64,000 nucleotides of DNA from Trichobilharzia szidati (GCA_944472155.2 OX235273.1:7041204-7105203), one strand, 5' to 3'. Positions 29,967 to 41,230 are shown, numbered from the stretch's first letter. Translations and numbers: made by a program. The notes: a model not told the origin generated them from the sequence alone.

Positions 29967-30907
29967 GATGAGATAAAACAGATAGAACAAGGTTTTCATC
30001 ATTAAATGCAAAACAGAGACAGTAAAAGCAGAGATATACAGCAAAAAGAATAGTAATCTCGAAGAACTATTTGGTTTTCCTTCGGTATTATAAGTCACAA
30101 GGAGTGGATGCATCTGCACCAGCCATCCACTGAGAACGAGGATTTTGAGCCAGCCTTCATTGGCTTTTACCCTCCCAAGGACCCCAACCAGTCAGGAAGT
30201 CTACACATTCCTACATGGCTTAAACTAATTGTTATGGATTTCATTGACTGATGGAGTCCATGTTTTGGTTTGACCAACACCACCAGCAGCTCTTTTCCAA
30301 CCTGATTCGATGTCAGGGTAGAAGGCTCGCCAACAAAGCATGCACACTGTGTTCAGTTGTTCGCCGTATAATTAATTCCCAACCGATTCACTTATTATAA
30401 ACCTACCTGGTAGTAACCTGGCTGAAAAGCGAAGGTTGCACATGTGAGTGAGTCTAGTGTGACTACTACACACTCCACTCCACGTAAGAGAATAAACATC
30501 ACTACTGTCCTAAAAGAAACTTGAAAGCTCCACCACCATATGGAGGGAGTGCCCTTCCAATGTGTCCAGACTTGGTGAGTGAGTAGTGAGTAAAAAAACG
30601 TTTTAAATTAGAATCAAGAAGACAAATATCACTCACTCTTCCACTCAGTACACCACCTTATTTTGCTGCTTATATTATTCATAAAACATAAATAAGTACA
30701 TTGTGAGTAGTAATAATCAATAATCGGTTGGGGTAGGGGGAAGGGGGTTGGTGTGTGGCAGCGTAGTCCCAACTGTGTAGTTCGATTATTTGTGTTTGGT
30801 CTTCTCTTTGTCGTAGCATAGATTCTCTTGGCCTCTGTGAATTTCTTCTTCTGAAGGTACTTTATGTACACTACAGTTTTCGGCGTGATACAAACCGCAG
30901 AACAGTA

Positions 30908-31141
30908 ATGGATCTCATTAAAGAAATTGTTCATGAAGCCATCAAGACAGGAATTGTCGCGGCTGTTGGGCTGACATCCCTTCTGAGTCTCTCATGCATG
31001 TCCTTGATTTCTTTTGGTTTCTTTGTCACTTACACCGAGATTTCGTTAATGTGCTGCACTACGGCTTGCAAGCTTTTTATAATTTTATTACGCATCCATT
31101 CAAATCAAATCACATCAGGATTCATGGAAAAATCCATTTAA
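30908..31141 (+). CDS. Small hydrophobic ORF in left palindrome arm (unit 1)
   Basis: 77 codons: MDLIKEIVHEAIKTGIVAAV, then GLTSLLSLSCMSLISFGFFV, TYTEISLMCCTTACKLFIIL and LRIHSNQ. Two or three hydrophobic segments suggest a small membrane protein if it is translated. Other arms have the equivalent start MDFVKEIVHEAVKSG with conservative differences. No family recognised; an ORF by chance in a low-GC repeat remains possible. Confidence 0.3.
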   Translation: MDLIKEIVHEAIKTGIVAAVGLTSLLSLSCMSLISFGFFVTYTEISLMCCTTACKLFIILLRIHSNQITSGFMEKSI

Positions 31142-31296
31142 AAGTAAGTATTGGCTTGAACTGGGACACCAAGTAAACTTAAAGAAAATTATTGGCGAGC
31201 GTGTCGCAGCCTTATTGAGAAGAAAAATTGTCCGAAAAGTTGAATTATTTCACGTTGCGTCGTATTTTGGTTGCAAGATTATTTTGAGACTGCAAA

Positions 31297-31325
31297 GTTC
31301 GTTTTGTGTGTGTGTGTGTGTGTAC
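31297..31325. repeat. GT microsatellite in palindrome spacer
   Basis: Uninterrupted (GT)n on the plus strand; in unit 2 the corresponding repeat reads (AC)n at about 50842-50862 because the spacer is inverted. Confidence 0.85.
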
Positions 31326-31521
31326 TACCTACTTTCCGTAGCAGGTGCTTGGTTTAATTTGCTAACCCTGATAACCATAGGAACCAAAATACGACGCAAC
31401 GTGAAATAATTCAACTTTTCGGACAATTTTTCTTCTCAATAAGGCTGCGACACGCTCGCCAATTATTTTCTTTAAGTTTACTTGGTGTCCCAGTTCAAGC
31501 CAATACTTACTTTTAAATGGA

Positions 31522-31809
31522 TTATTCCATGAATCCTGATGTGATTTGATTTGAATGGATGCGTAATAAAATTATAAAAAGCTTGCAAGCCGTAGTGCAG
31601 CATATTAACGAAATCCCGGTGTAAGTGACAAAGAAACCAAAAGAAATCAAGGACATGCATGAGAGACTCAAAAGGGATGTCAGCCCAACAGCCGCGACAA
31701 TTCCTGACTTGATGGGTTCATGCCAATCAACAATTTCTTTCACGAAATCCATTAACGTTCTGCGGTTTGTATCACGCCAACAACTGTAGTGTACATAAAG
31801 TACCTTCAT
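31522..31809 (-). CDS. Small hydrophobic ORF in right palindrome arm (unit 1)
   Basis: 95 codons. Begins KVLYVHYSCWRDTNRRTLMD, then FVKEIVDWHEPIKSGIVAAV and the same hydrophobic core as 30908-31141. A 6-nt insertion relative to the left arm preserves the frame. Function unknown. Confidence 0.3.
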   Translation of the reverse strand: MKVLYVHYSCWRDTNRRTLMDFVKEIVDWHEPIKSGIVAAVGLTSLLSLSCMSLISFGFFVTYTGISLICCTTACKLFIILLRIHSNQITSGFME

Positions 31810-32713
31810 CAGAAGAAGAAATTCACAGAGGCCAACAGAATCTATGCTACGACAAAGAGAAGACCAAACACAAATAATCGAACTACACAGTTGGGACTAC
31901 GCCGCCACACACCAACCCCCCTTCCCCCTACCCCCACCGATTATTGATTACTACTACTCACAATGTACTTATTTATGTTTTATGAATAATATAAGCAGCA
32001 AAATAAGGTGGTGTACTGAATGAAAGAGTAATATTTGTCTTCTTGATTCTTGATCTAATTTAAAACGTTTTTTTACTCACTCACTCACTCACTCACCAAG
32101 TCTGGACACATTGGAAGGGCACTCCCTCCATATGGTGGAGCTTTCAAGTTTCTTCTTTTAGGACAGTAGTGATGTTTATTCTCTTACGTGGAGTGGAGTG
32201 GAGTGTGTAGTAGTCACACTAGACTCACTCACATGTGCAACCTTCGCTTTTCATCGGGATTACTACCAGGTAGGTTTATAATAAGTGAATCGGTTGGGAA
32301 TTAATTATACGGCGAACAACTGAACACAGTGTGCATGCTTAGTTGGCGAGCCTTCTACCCTGACATCGAATCAGGTTGGAAAAGAGCTGTTAGTGGTGGT
32401 GTTGGTCAAATCACAACATGAACTCCATCAGTCAATGAAATCCATAACAATTAGTTTAAGCCATGTAGGAATGTGTAGACTTCCTGAATGGTTGGGGTCC
32501 TTGGGACGCTAAAAACCAATGAAGGCTGGCTCAAAATCCTCGTTCTCAATGGATGGCTGGTGCAGATGCATCCACTCCTTGTGACTTATAATAGCCAAGA
32601 AAAACCGAAATAGTTCTTCGATATTACTATTCTCTTTGCCTTATATCTCTATTTTTACTGTCTCTGTTTTGCATTTAATGATGAAAACCTTCTTCTATCT
32701 GTTTTATCTCATC

Positions 32714-33905
32714 ATTTGGGGTTTTTGTGCAAGCCCCAGTTTTTCACGCAGCATTCCAAATAACTAAAAAGAAAGTGATCAGCATATATACATACATCCC
32801 TAAATTCACTGAAGCGAAAGAGTACCGCGGCTTTGTAGGACGTTTTCTACACAGAATAATTTTTTCTCTGGGAAACTGACATGTTATCAAGCCAACCAGC
32901 TCATCAGGAATGAGATGGATACTTGACATGACATTCTATGTACCATTGGCTTCGGTTTCCTTGGCTGATCTTTCGAAACCGTTGAACACTCATCATCAAA
33001 TATATCCAGATAGACAGTGTTGTGTGTGACATTAGTTAGTTAGAATGGCCGTTTATTAACGAATATGACACTTCATGACACTTCCGCGATTCGTCTTCGC
33101 CTTCCTCTTCTTCTTCCTGTTATTCTCCTCTCCACATGTATCCCAGTCTGATGAGGCATATACACATGCAAAACTGTGCTCAATTAGGAAAGAGGATCAA
33201 TCAAGAAGACAAATATCACTCACTCTTCCACTCAGTACACCACCTTATATTCCTGCTTATATTATTCATAAATTATAAATACATTGTGAGTAATAATCAT
33301 CTAGAATACCCTGGATGGATTAATTAGATAGGTAGGTAGGTAGAGTAATTGGACAAAGTGCATTCGCGAGAAATATGACTATACACACACACACACACAC
33401 ACAGACAGACAGACAGACCGACAGACACACGCACTGGTGTACCAGACTAGTTAGTTTGTTCTTCTTATGATTGTGATTGATGCAGCTGACTCTTCGCCAC
33501 CTCCTCCACCTTCTTCTTCTGCTTTTTCTTCATTGTAAACCTAGAGCAGTGTTCACAAGTTGAACAAAGCCTAATATCACAGGTTGCCAAGCAACTAGAT
33601 AACGAACCCAATCCAATAGATTCCCGTATAAAATATGCGGTTTATCCCATCTAGAAGGAGCAGCAGTGTAGGAGTTGTTGTTGTTGTTGTTCAGAGAAAG
33701 ACAATTAAGGAAGTTTAGCGTGCAAATGTAGAAGCAATTTAAAACAAACAAAGAAAGAGTCCACACCTTACCACTTTGACAACCGCTAGCTGAAGTCAGC
33801 CTATTCCTGAGGAGTATTCAACTTATTATTATTAATATTATTATTATTATTATCTATCATATTGACGACTGAATTTTAACCTGTAAAACTATAATCGTCA
33901 TTATT
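32714..33905. other. Non-coding part of unit 1 with simple repeats
   Basis: Apart from the small ORF, 33333-33345 is (TAGG)n, 33376-33425 is (AC)n followed by (AGAC)n, and 33680-33691 is (GTT)n. 33530-33780 is conserved in unit 2 (53020-53280) but not recognised. Confidence 0.5.
33075..33278 (+). CDS. Small ORF with signal-peptide-like start (unit 1)
   Basis: MTLPRFVFAFLFFFLLFSSP, HVSQSDEAYTHAKLCSIRKE and a short tail. A hydrophobic stretch of about 15 residues followed by SQS looks like a signal peptide and cleavage site. The unit 2 copy (52582-52773) keeps the first ~40 residues with in-frame deletions, then diverges in frame. No donor splice site was established. The downstream half is shared with the palindrome arms (GAAGACAAATATCACTCACT). 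Might be a first exon of a secreted protein or chance. Confidence 0.25.
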   Translation: MTLPRFVFAFLFFFLLFSSPHVSQSDEAYTHAKLCSIRKEDQSRRQISLTLPLSTPPYIPAYIIHKL

Positions 33906-34785
33906 ATTTCTTCAGGTTCCGAGTGGTCCTCTTTACCTGCCTCTACAATTGCTAATAAACTCTTATCTCCTTCATGTCACCCTCGGTTGCCCCACTCGTT
34001 CTGTCCACTCGACAGTCCACTTGACGTTAGATGTCACCTGACGCTTTCCTCAGTATGTATCAGCCGATTCATCCCCATATCTACCCCCAACACCCTCAGC
34101 ATAGGTTTGTGAAGTATTCATTAGTAAAGTTCTTGTCAGAGTTCCCCTATAGCCCGATCAGTCATTTCCTCCTCTCCATCAAGCCAGTTAGGATATTTGT
34201 TGATCAAGAGTCTGCAGTAGGCGCTGTTTGGAAATGCTTTTACTAAAGACGTGTACACCAAGTCTCTGATGCCTTCTGGTTTGCCGAAGCACCGACATGA
34301 CGCATAACTGTTGAATATATATATGAATCTTGTTCATTATGCACTGAGGACAGCATATTTCTCTTCACATATTACACTGATTTCGGAAATAGTAATAATA
34401 ATAATAATGTCTGTTGTCTTCATCGATCCTGCCTGAGGCTTTCTTTGGCTACCACGCTCTCATCAAATTCGGCCTGAAGGTGAATTGAAACAATGCTGAC
34501 TGAGCATTAGATAAGTGTGAAAGAAGTGACTTCCATCGAATTTCTTGTGTTGACGACGATGATTAGTCGTGGTGTCTTCATCACCTACCTCTGTCTTCTC
34601 TATGTCTGCTTGAAATCCTGTCTTCACCGCCTTCTCGCTCCCCACGAATGGCGGTATGATTCAGTTCACCACAATCAGGAATATCATCATTGATAGAAGC
34701 AGGTAACCCTGTGTTTCTGCTGTCCTCACTAAAAAGGCTTCACTGAGTGTTTCGTTGTGAGTCACACGGTATCCCCATATAATTA
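33906..34785 (-). mobile_element. RTE-A fragment, highly degenerate (unit 1)
   Basis: Minus-strand 3' end at 33906 (AGGTTCCGAGTGGTCC), then sequence aligning to the C-terminal and linker parts, and near 34690-34760 the RT segment HNGTLSEAF with MMIFLIVVN (motif B remnant). Much more diverged than other copies; the oldest RTE layer in the unit. Confidence 0.6.
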
Positions 34786-34794
34786 TCATTATTA

Positions 34795-35720
34795 TATTGT
34801 TGTTTCGTTTAATTCCCAGAGGAACATAGGGCTTCAGCCGAACGTCTCCATTGCTTCCTGGGTTCTCTGCCAACGTTTTCATCACCTGGCTCCATGTCTG
34901 CACACATGCTTTCATCTCCTCTACCCATCAGCCTCCTCCTCCATGTCACCTTCGCACTGACGACCAACTCGTCGCTTCCCATTCAGGTTCCACTCGAGTG
35001 ATGGCTGAGAGTGTGATGTCACTCACTTGGTGGTTTGTTTTCTCACAGTATGGCCAATCCAATACACCTAACTGCATTTATTCCTGCATGGATATTTGTT
35101 GCACAATCGGTTCCTAATGGGCTGGTTGGTTCGTTCATTGGCAGAGATCCGTGTTGGTGATCTTTTCTGGCCGTCCATCTGATCTTCAGTAGAATTGAGC
35201 GACGACAGCTGTTGATGAAGGTCTGTAGTTTGTTCGAAGTGGCCTTCGTGACGCTCTGGCCAAGTCTCTGATCCGTACAGCAAGTAGCACTGACGGACTT
35301 CACATTGGAGATGAATATCGCATTTTATTCCATTTCGTGTTGAGAAGTGCTGTCGATCTCCAAACAGACTTGACAGTAATGAAACCTTGTCTTGCTTCCG
35401 CGATCCTTGCTTTCATATCCTCATCAGCTCCGTATGTCTGTAGTTGAAACGATGCTTCCCAGGTCGGTAGGTGGGTAGAGGAGGCTGCTTCTTTCAGATT
35501 CCTCCCCTTCATGCAGGCTGATTGTGGTCTGTTGTTGTTGCTGTCACTGTTGGCCATGAATCTTCATCACCTCTGTTTTCTCTAAGTTCACCTGAAGTCC
35601 TATCTTCTCTGGATGCTTCTTCTGCCAACTTGTTGCTTTTCAAATGAATATCTTCCAGTTTGTAGGAAACCAGACATATATCATCACTGGCGAAGTCCAA
35701 ATCCTCCGCTTTTCGGTAAT
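34795..35720 (-). mobile_element. RTE-A fragment (unit 1)
   Basis: Starts with a 3' end (TTTCGTTTAATTCCCAGAGG). Frames 35043-35303 (DQRLGQSVTKATSNKLQTFI), 35300-35557 and 35509-35700 (DFASDDICLVSYKLEDI, equivalent to DFADDLCLMSHKLED with an inserted Ser). Truncated 5' just at the catalytic motif. Multiple shifts. Confidence 0.7.
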
Positions 35721-35998
35721 GTTGAAGTTAGTTTCAAAATCACTTCACGATCAACGCTAGTTATCGAAGTGCCCTTTTCAAAGTCAGTGAAGTTGAGGCA
35801 TACACAGTGTGGACTGCCATTCTATGCTCTCTTCGATGACGATTCGTAGGGTTGCGATTTCTAATTCAAACATAATTTGCTTTTCCTCAACCCTCAGCTT
35901 GTTCAAAGCGGAGTTAGTTCTGCATCCAACCATGTTTCCACTTTCTCCAGGATGACGCAACTATTTATATTTTGAAGTAAATTGGTAGATGGTGACTA

Positions 35999-36071
35999 GC
36001 TGTGTGGAATCCACAATGCGCAATTCACCCACCCATTTTGGACTCATCAACTGGGTGCACCTGTGTTCTCC
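35999..36071 (-). ncRNA. Hammerhead-like motif (Smα type), decayed
   Basis: Minus strand CACCCAG, core TTGATGA (C changed to T), GTCC, then GGTGGGTGAATTGCGCATTG. GAAA has become GAAT. Helix III palindrome TGCGCA retained. Presumed inactive. Confidence 0.5.
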
Positions 36072-36330
36072 AGTGAGTCAGTGATGCTGTTCCCACTCCG
36101 GCTCGAACCCAATACCCGTAGTTTCAAACGCCAAGGTGTGTTATCCACTACACCACTCAGGCTACGAGAGTCACCTCTTATGAATTAAATAATCATTCGT
36201 ATCCATTGCACAAGAGGTGGTGGCCCTCATGACTTCACTGGTCTAGTTAATGACGCTTTGACGTCTGAAATTATGGGTAGTGGGTTCGAGTCTGACTGGG
36301 AACACCATCATTGACTCACTGAGGAATGCA

Positions 36331-36402
36331 GGTACATCCAGCTGCTAGCTGACGAGTCCCACTGACAGAATAGGACGGAATACGCCTTCCCTGGATTCCA
36401 CT
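36331..36402 (+). ncRNA. Hammerhead-like motif (Smα type), one core defect
   Basis: CATCCAG, an extra CTGCTAG, then intact CTGACGA, helix II GTCC/GGAC, but CGGAATA where CGAAATA is expected. The unit 2 copy (55253-55320) has CGAAATA. Confidence 0.55.
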
Positions 36403-36599
36403 GCTAGTTACAATCAACCAAATTTACTCCAAGTTAAATAATCAGACATAGTCGAGGTATCTATCTGTACAAGGAGCCACCAACATTTCATCCTAATGTC
36501 GAGCACTTCGGTCCAATCAATCAACAGGAAAGCCTAAATTGTGAATTAAATGTGATTACATTTCGTTTAGCATATACACAGAGGAGAATGAATGATGTA

Positions 36600-37260
<661 letters not shown>

Positions 37261-37479
37261 GTTATAAGGTGTGGATCTGTCTGCGCCATTGAGCCATATC
37301 ACCAATTGTCTCAAGTCTTTATTGGTTTTTACCGTCCTGAGGACCTCAACCAGTCAAGGAGTTAACACCTTCCTACGTGATTGGCTGGCTTAATATAACT
37401 GTTATGGATTTAACTGACTGGTGACATGTTTTGGTTTGACCGCGCTAGCTCTTTTCCAACCTGACCCTATGTCAGCTAA

Positions 37480-38180
37480 CATTGCCCATTATCGAGGAAG
37501 GCAATGACTAGAAATGCGTAACACAAGTCCTAACCATCTCAGTCGATGTAATTTCACAGCCTCTTCAATTGATTTCCCCTCCTTACCTACTACTTGACCG
37601 ACGCCCAACCTCAATATTGCTCACTCTATATACCACTTCACACGGGAGATAGAAGGCAGGCACTTATAATCAAAGACAGCTAGCCGACCTTTTCATGTCT
37701 TCCACTCTCAATGGCCATGTCTAAATCACAGCCATTAGGGAGGACGGAGTGGACTGCTGAGCAGTACACACGCCCTTTGATCGACAGCCAGCCGGATATC
37801 ACGTCTACGCCAGAGATGGCGTAAACTGGCACATGCAGAACTAGGTTTCTGTATCCGTGCTGAGATTTCGTCAGAGGTCAACCCTTTCGGGGTGATGGTA
37901 CTTCCCACATAAGTGAAGCGGTCAACGTGCTCTACCTTCAACTTCACTCCCTATTTCTAAACTAAGAGTTAGTCAGTGTAGCCCAGTCCAGTAACATCAT
38001 CTTACATTTCACAAAGGGAGCGAATCGCATGCCAAGCATTCGAAGATTAAAGCCGAAGGTGTTCAGAAGACTCCGTATTTTTTCAGCGTGTCCACGTAGG
38101 AAGGAGAACTATATCAACTGCATATTCTAAGTCAACGAGATTATTCTCTGGTTGCAAGTCAATCTCTGAAGTGAAAACCA
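37480..38180 (-). mobile_element. RTE-B fragments with empty RTE-A target
   Basis: 37735-37947 encodes KLKVEHVDRFTYVGSTITPK, then SDEISARIQKPSSACASLRH and LWRRRDIRLAVD. Upstream in the element (38080-38180) is NLVDLEYAVDIVLLP (YADD changed to YAVD), followed directly by sequence equivalent to the segment after the RTE-A insertion in the units. 37480-37680 has a C-terminal-like HRLRWLGLVLRIS. Pseudogene. Confidence 0.65.
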
Positions 38181-38184
38181 CTGG

Positions 38185-38780
38185 ACAACTGGTTTATATA
38201 ACTGCTTCCCCCTGATCAGTTTTAATCGACAAAGAAAGAAGACATATTTGCAGTCAGGAGAATACGAGCTCGTTTCACTTCGTGGATTCACTGTCTTCAA
38301 CTGTGCGTATATCCTAAAAAAAAGAAATTATAAGTTATGAAATGGCGTCTGAACATTCTTTTCTTACAGTGATGTCCACTCATAGATGGAAAGTATTAGC
38401 AAAATAATTTCAAAGATGACGTGAGTAGACAAGTTATTCAGTGTTTCTAAAAGAGGCTAACTAATTATAATTTGATAAAACAAGAAGGAGATAGATTTCA
38501 GATTTCGTTTGAAAACAAGGATGGACTAGAGACAAAAATACAAGATAGAACAACACAGTGAATTTATACATATGATGGTAGCAAATTCATAAGGGTAAGG
38601 ATGACTAGTAAACTAACTCTCTGTGTGAAAAATATGTTCAGATAACATTTCGTAACGTTTTATTTGATTTTGCTAATAATGTACGTAGTTGACGAGAGTC
38701 AACGAAATGAAACGAGCTGGTTGGTATTATAATGACCGCAAATATGTCTTCGTCCCTTTTTTTATTCAAACTAATGAACA
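38185..38780. other. Unassigned sequence
   Basis: AT-rich, no convincing frame; includes TTGACGAG near 38690 followed by AACGAAATGA, a weak hammerhead look-alike (see rejected list). Confidence 0.35.
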
Positions 38781-38805
38781 ATTTTCGATAAAGAAAGGAA
38801 GACGA

Positions 38806-38870
38806 AATTTGCAGTATAAAATGATATCGTCATTCTATTTCACAGGTCCTCATCAGCTAACTGCAAACTA
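38806..38870 (-). ncRNA. Hammerhead-like motif, left PLE flank
   Basis: Minus strand: TTTGCAG and CTGCAAA form helix I (38861-38867 with 38808-38814). CTGATGA core is 38850-38856. GAAA is followed by helix III ATAGAATGA/TCATTTTAT (38830-38838 with 38816-38824), nine pairs including one G-U. A 4-nt TTAG sits between helix I and the core, and helix II is weak. Candidate only. Confidence 0.4.
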
Positions 38871-39257
38871 CCTGAAATTACAATGGTTACATTTACAGAT
38901 GATAATAACATACTTTAATGTTTGAGTGGTAGTAGAGAAGAAATACTATAGAATTGACGCATCCAAAATGAAAGCATTACAATTTTTAGTTTAAGTTTTC
39001 ATCATCAATTTGTACGCTTTCAAAGTATAAAAGAGAGGAAAGGGGTAAGACAGAAACATGTTCACATGACAACTCAAAAATCAAAAGCGGTTACAGTCTA
39101 TAAGATTAAGATTTGTTCAGTGAGTTGAGATCACTGAATTAGATGACTAATTATAGTAATCAAAATCAAAATTCAGTTACAAAACATTACTCTCAAGCCT
39201 AACATTGTTCTTCATACAATGTTTCCCTTTTATAAATTTGAACAAAGAAAGAAGAAA

Positions 39258-39330
39258 CATTGGCTCAGAATAATCTGGATCCATTTTATTTCGTTGGTTC
39301 TTATCAGCTGAGTACAACCTGAGTTTTTTT
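39258..39330 (-). ncRNA. Hammerhead-like motif, inverted copy of the 21.6-kb motif
   Basis: Minus strand: helix I CTCAG (39308-39312) with CTGAG (39264-39268), core CTGATAA (mutated), ACGAAAT, and the same ATAA/TTAT helix III. Helix I differs from the 21.6-kb copy at both sides of one pair. Confidence 0.4.
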
Positions 39331-39947
39331 ATTAAAAATAAGAAGTGTACAATTGTAACAAACCTTTGTTCATTAGCAAGCAGAGCGTCATAGTAAGATA
39401 AGGCATTGAGATATACAGGGTGTCTAAAGTGTCACGTCATATATCTACATATCTTGGTATAGAGAAGTTTCTTGAAAAAATTAGTAAAAGGTGTGTTGTT
39501 AGGGTGGTAACAAAAGACAATTAACAATAGTTACGTAATTAGATAAGAGAAGATCAAATTTCTTTTTAAAATTACGGTGCACATGAGGTCAGATGAGAAG
39601 TTGATGATGTAATACAATGAGCAGAACTCAGGTGATCAAGAAAAAAATTATCTCTTAAGAGATTCAAGTGAAACATAAAAGAGGGGGAGGGGGAGTGAAA
39701 CGATAAATCAACAAAATTAGAAAACAAAGAGTTACTAAGACGTGAGTTACTAGGGTAATTGAAGTACAACAATGGATTCTTTTTGGACACATAAGTAAGG
39801 CTTCAATTGTTTTAATTGATTAATTTTTTCTGTTTTCTGTCTTACCCGCTCCACCCTCTTTTCAACTTCGAAAGCGTATAAATTGATGATGAAAACTTAA
39901 GCTAAAAAATTGCAATGCTTCAGTAATTTGAAAATTCCCATTCAGTC

Positions 39948-40943
39948 ATAGAAAAGAAAAGGCGTTCAGCAAAGAGTTACTCTTTTCGGCGATATACTGA
40001 GAAACGGCCTGTGCCGTTCACTGAAGAGAAACCTTCTTCGCAGCTGAACTCAGACTAACTTTCTCTACGAAACCAATGATTCTCACGAACGTGAAGGATA
40101 AGCTTCCACTGGAGACCTCATCAATGTGCATCTACTAATTCACCTGCTCATGTGGAGCGAGGTATGTCGGCCGTACCCAGCGTTTGCTATCCAAACGAAT
40201 CAACGAACACCTACCTTCATGGTTTTATAAAGGAGAAAGAAGATCCCCCCGCCACAGCTCTATCCTAGAACACTTGATCGAATCCGGACACCAAGCAAAC
40301 CCACAAAACCTCTCAGTTATCTACACAATACGTGGGAATCTTGCCAAAAGAGTACGAATTAAACTTATTCAAACTGCAGAAGCAATGGCAACTCACATAT
40401 TGAATCCTGAACTCTGCATACAAAAGAAGTTTGTTCAGTCACTAAATCTACAATGGTCCTGATCTATCCTAACACCAAATACGTAATTTTGTCTTACCTC
40501 TTTCTTCTTTGTTTGTCTGTTTCTTAATTGCATTATTTTCTACCCCTACCCTCTAATAAATCTCTACCCTCATGACGACTGTTACTAACTCCATTTTCGT
40601 TTATTTTTAAGTGAATTCTACTCAGCTTGTCAACTTAACTCTCATTCATTTTCAAGTGAATTCTACTCAGACTATTAACTTGACTCTCATTCATTTTTCA
40701 TTGAACCCTAGCAATTAGATTACGTCACCCAACATACTTTTGTAAATTTATTTTAGTTTCTAACCGATTAACGCCTTCTAAATTACGTAATTTGTTGTCA
40801 AAAATTAACAATTGCATTAACACATCTTTGGAAATATTCCTTTTGTTGCCAAGAAAAAATTACTATAAATTTGCGGTTTGTACAGCTTGAGAATAATATC
40901 GCCGAAAAGAGTAACTCTTTGCTGAACGCCTTTTCTTTTCTAT
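39948..40943 (+). mobile_element. PLE nuclease segment with 48-bp perfect inverted ends
   Basis: The arms 39948-39995 and 40896-40943 are exact reverse complements (ATATCGCCGAAAAGAGTAAC at the start of the right arm). Between them is the PLE 3' coding part (40139-40462) and a 3' untranslated stretch (40470-40890) with no frame. Confidence 0.8.
40139..40462 (+). pseudogene. PLE GIY-YIG endonuclease fragment
   Basis: FTCSCGARYVGRTQRLLSKR, then INEHLPSWFYKGERRSPRHS and SILEHLIESGHQANPQ: the GIY-YIG core with Arg, and the His-containing part. The upstream codon is TAA where related copies have AAA (Tyr-Lys-Phe context), so the frame is cut at 40136. Earlier KDKLPLETSSMCIY in the same frame shows the linker. 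The domain itself is open for 107 codons. Confidence 0.75.
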
Positions 40944-41054
40944 AAATTGCAATGCTTTCATTTTGGATGCGTCAGTTTTATAGTATCTCTTCTCTACTAC
41001 CACTCAAACATTAAAGTATGTTATTATCATCTGTAAATGTAACCATTGTAATTT

Positions 41055-41128
41055 CAGGTAGTTTGCAGTTAGCTGATGAGAACCAGTTAAATAGAGTGAT
41101 GATATCATTTTATACTGCGAATTTCGTC
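41055..41128 (+). ncRNA. Hammerhead-like motif, right PLE flank
   Basis: TTTGCAG (41062-41068), TTAG, CTGATGA (41073-41079), helix III ATAGAGTGA/TCATTTTAT (41091-41099 with 41105-41113; two G-U pairs) and CTGCGAA. GAAA has become TAAA. Inverted partner of 38806-38870. Confidence 0.4.
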
Positions 41129-41167
41129 TTCCTTTCTTTATCGAAATTCATCAAGGGAATAAATTGT

Positions 41168-41230
41168 ATAATGGACAACTGTTTCGTCCTTGTGTTGGGA
41201 CCCTTCAGAAATAGACACCCATCACACTAC
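41168..41230 (-). ncRNA. Hammerhead-like motif, SINE2-related
   Basis: Minus strand: core CTGAAGG (41212-41218; last A is G), helix II GTCC...GGAC with loop CAACACAA-like, intact GAAA (41182-41185), then ACAGTTGTCC (minimal helix III). A related decayed copy is at 21865-21912. Confidence 0.4.

Larger units (their letters stand above)
29967..32713. repeat. 2.75-kb palindrome (unit 1)
   Basis: Left arm 29967-31272 and right arm 31382-32713 are near-perfect reverse complements with small indels. The outer edges are GATGAGATAAAAC and GTTTTATCTCATC, the inner edges ATTTTGGTT and AACCAAAAT. The 109-bp spacer contains a GT repeat. No transposase, RT or TSD recognised; each arm carries one conserved small ORF. 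The equivalent palindrome is at 49469-52222. Could be a foldback element or a recombination-derived structure. Confidence 0.8.
35975..36545. mobile_element. Inverted Smα-type hammerhead SINE dimer with tail (unit 1)
   Basis: Minus SINE at 35975-36177, plus SINE at about 36200-36422, then the tail to about 36545 that also flanks the 6.4-kb composite. B boxes GGGTTCGAGCC (minus arm) and GGGTTCGAGTC (plus arm). Opposite overall orientation to 6442-6900. No clear TSD found. Confidence 0.7.
38781..41150. mobile_element. PLE locus bounded by inverted hammerhead-bearing repeats
   Basis: 38781-38987 and 40945-41150 are inverted copies (GCATCCAAAATGAAAGCATT versus AATGCTTTCATTTTGGATGC), each containing a hammerhead-like motif pointing outward. 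Between them lie 39065-39360 (shared with 21.56-21.84 kb, partly inverted), unassigned 39370-39840, and the PLE core 39948-40943. Inverted terminal copies with hammerheads fit the pseudo-LTR organisation described for PLEs. Confidence 0.55.

Noticed and set aside
33376..33425. Tandem (AC)n/(AGAC)n as a CRISPR-like or satellite array
   Set aside because: Pure microsatellite, no spacers; its length differs between units as expected of slippage.
33530..33766. 78-codon minus ORF conserved in unit 2 (53021-53254)
   Set aside because: Conservation is explained by recent block duplication, it contains a simple-repeat Asn run, and no domain is seen.
38685..38730. Hammerhead candidate with TTGACGAG and CGAAAT
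   Set aside because: The invariant first C is T, helix II is not convincing, and no return strand for helix I was found.
39572..39790. 72-codon minus ORF rich in Ser/Phe
   Set aside because: No motif, no second copy, composition expected from GA-rich DNA.
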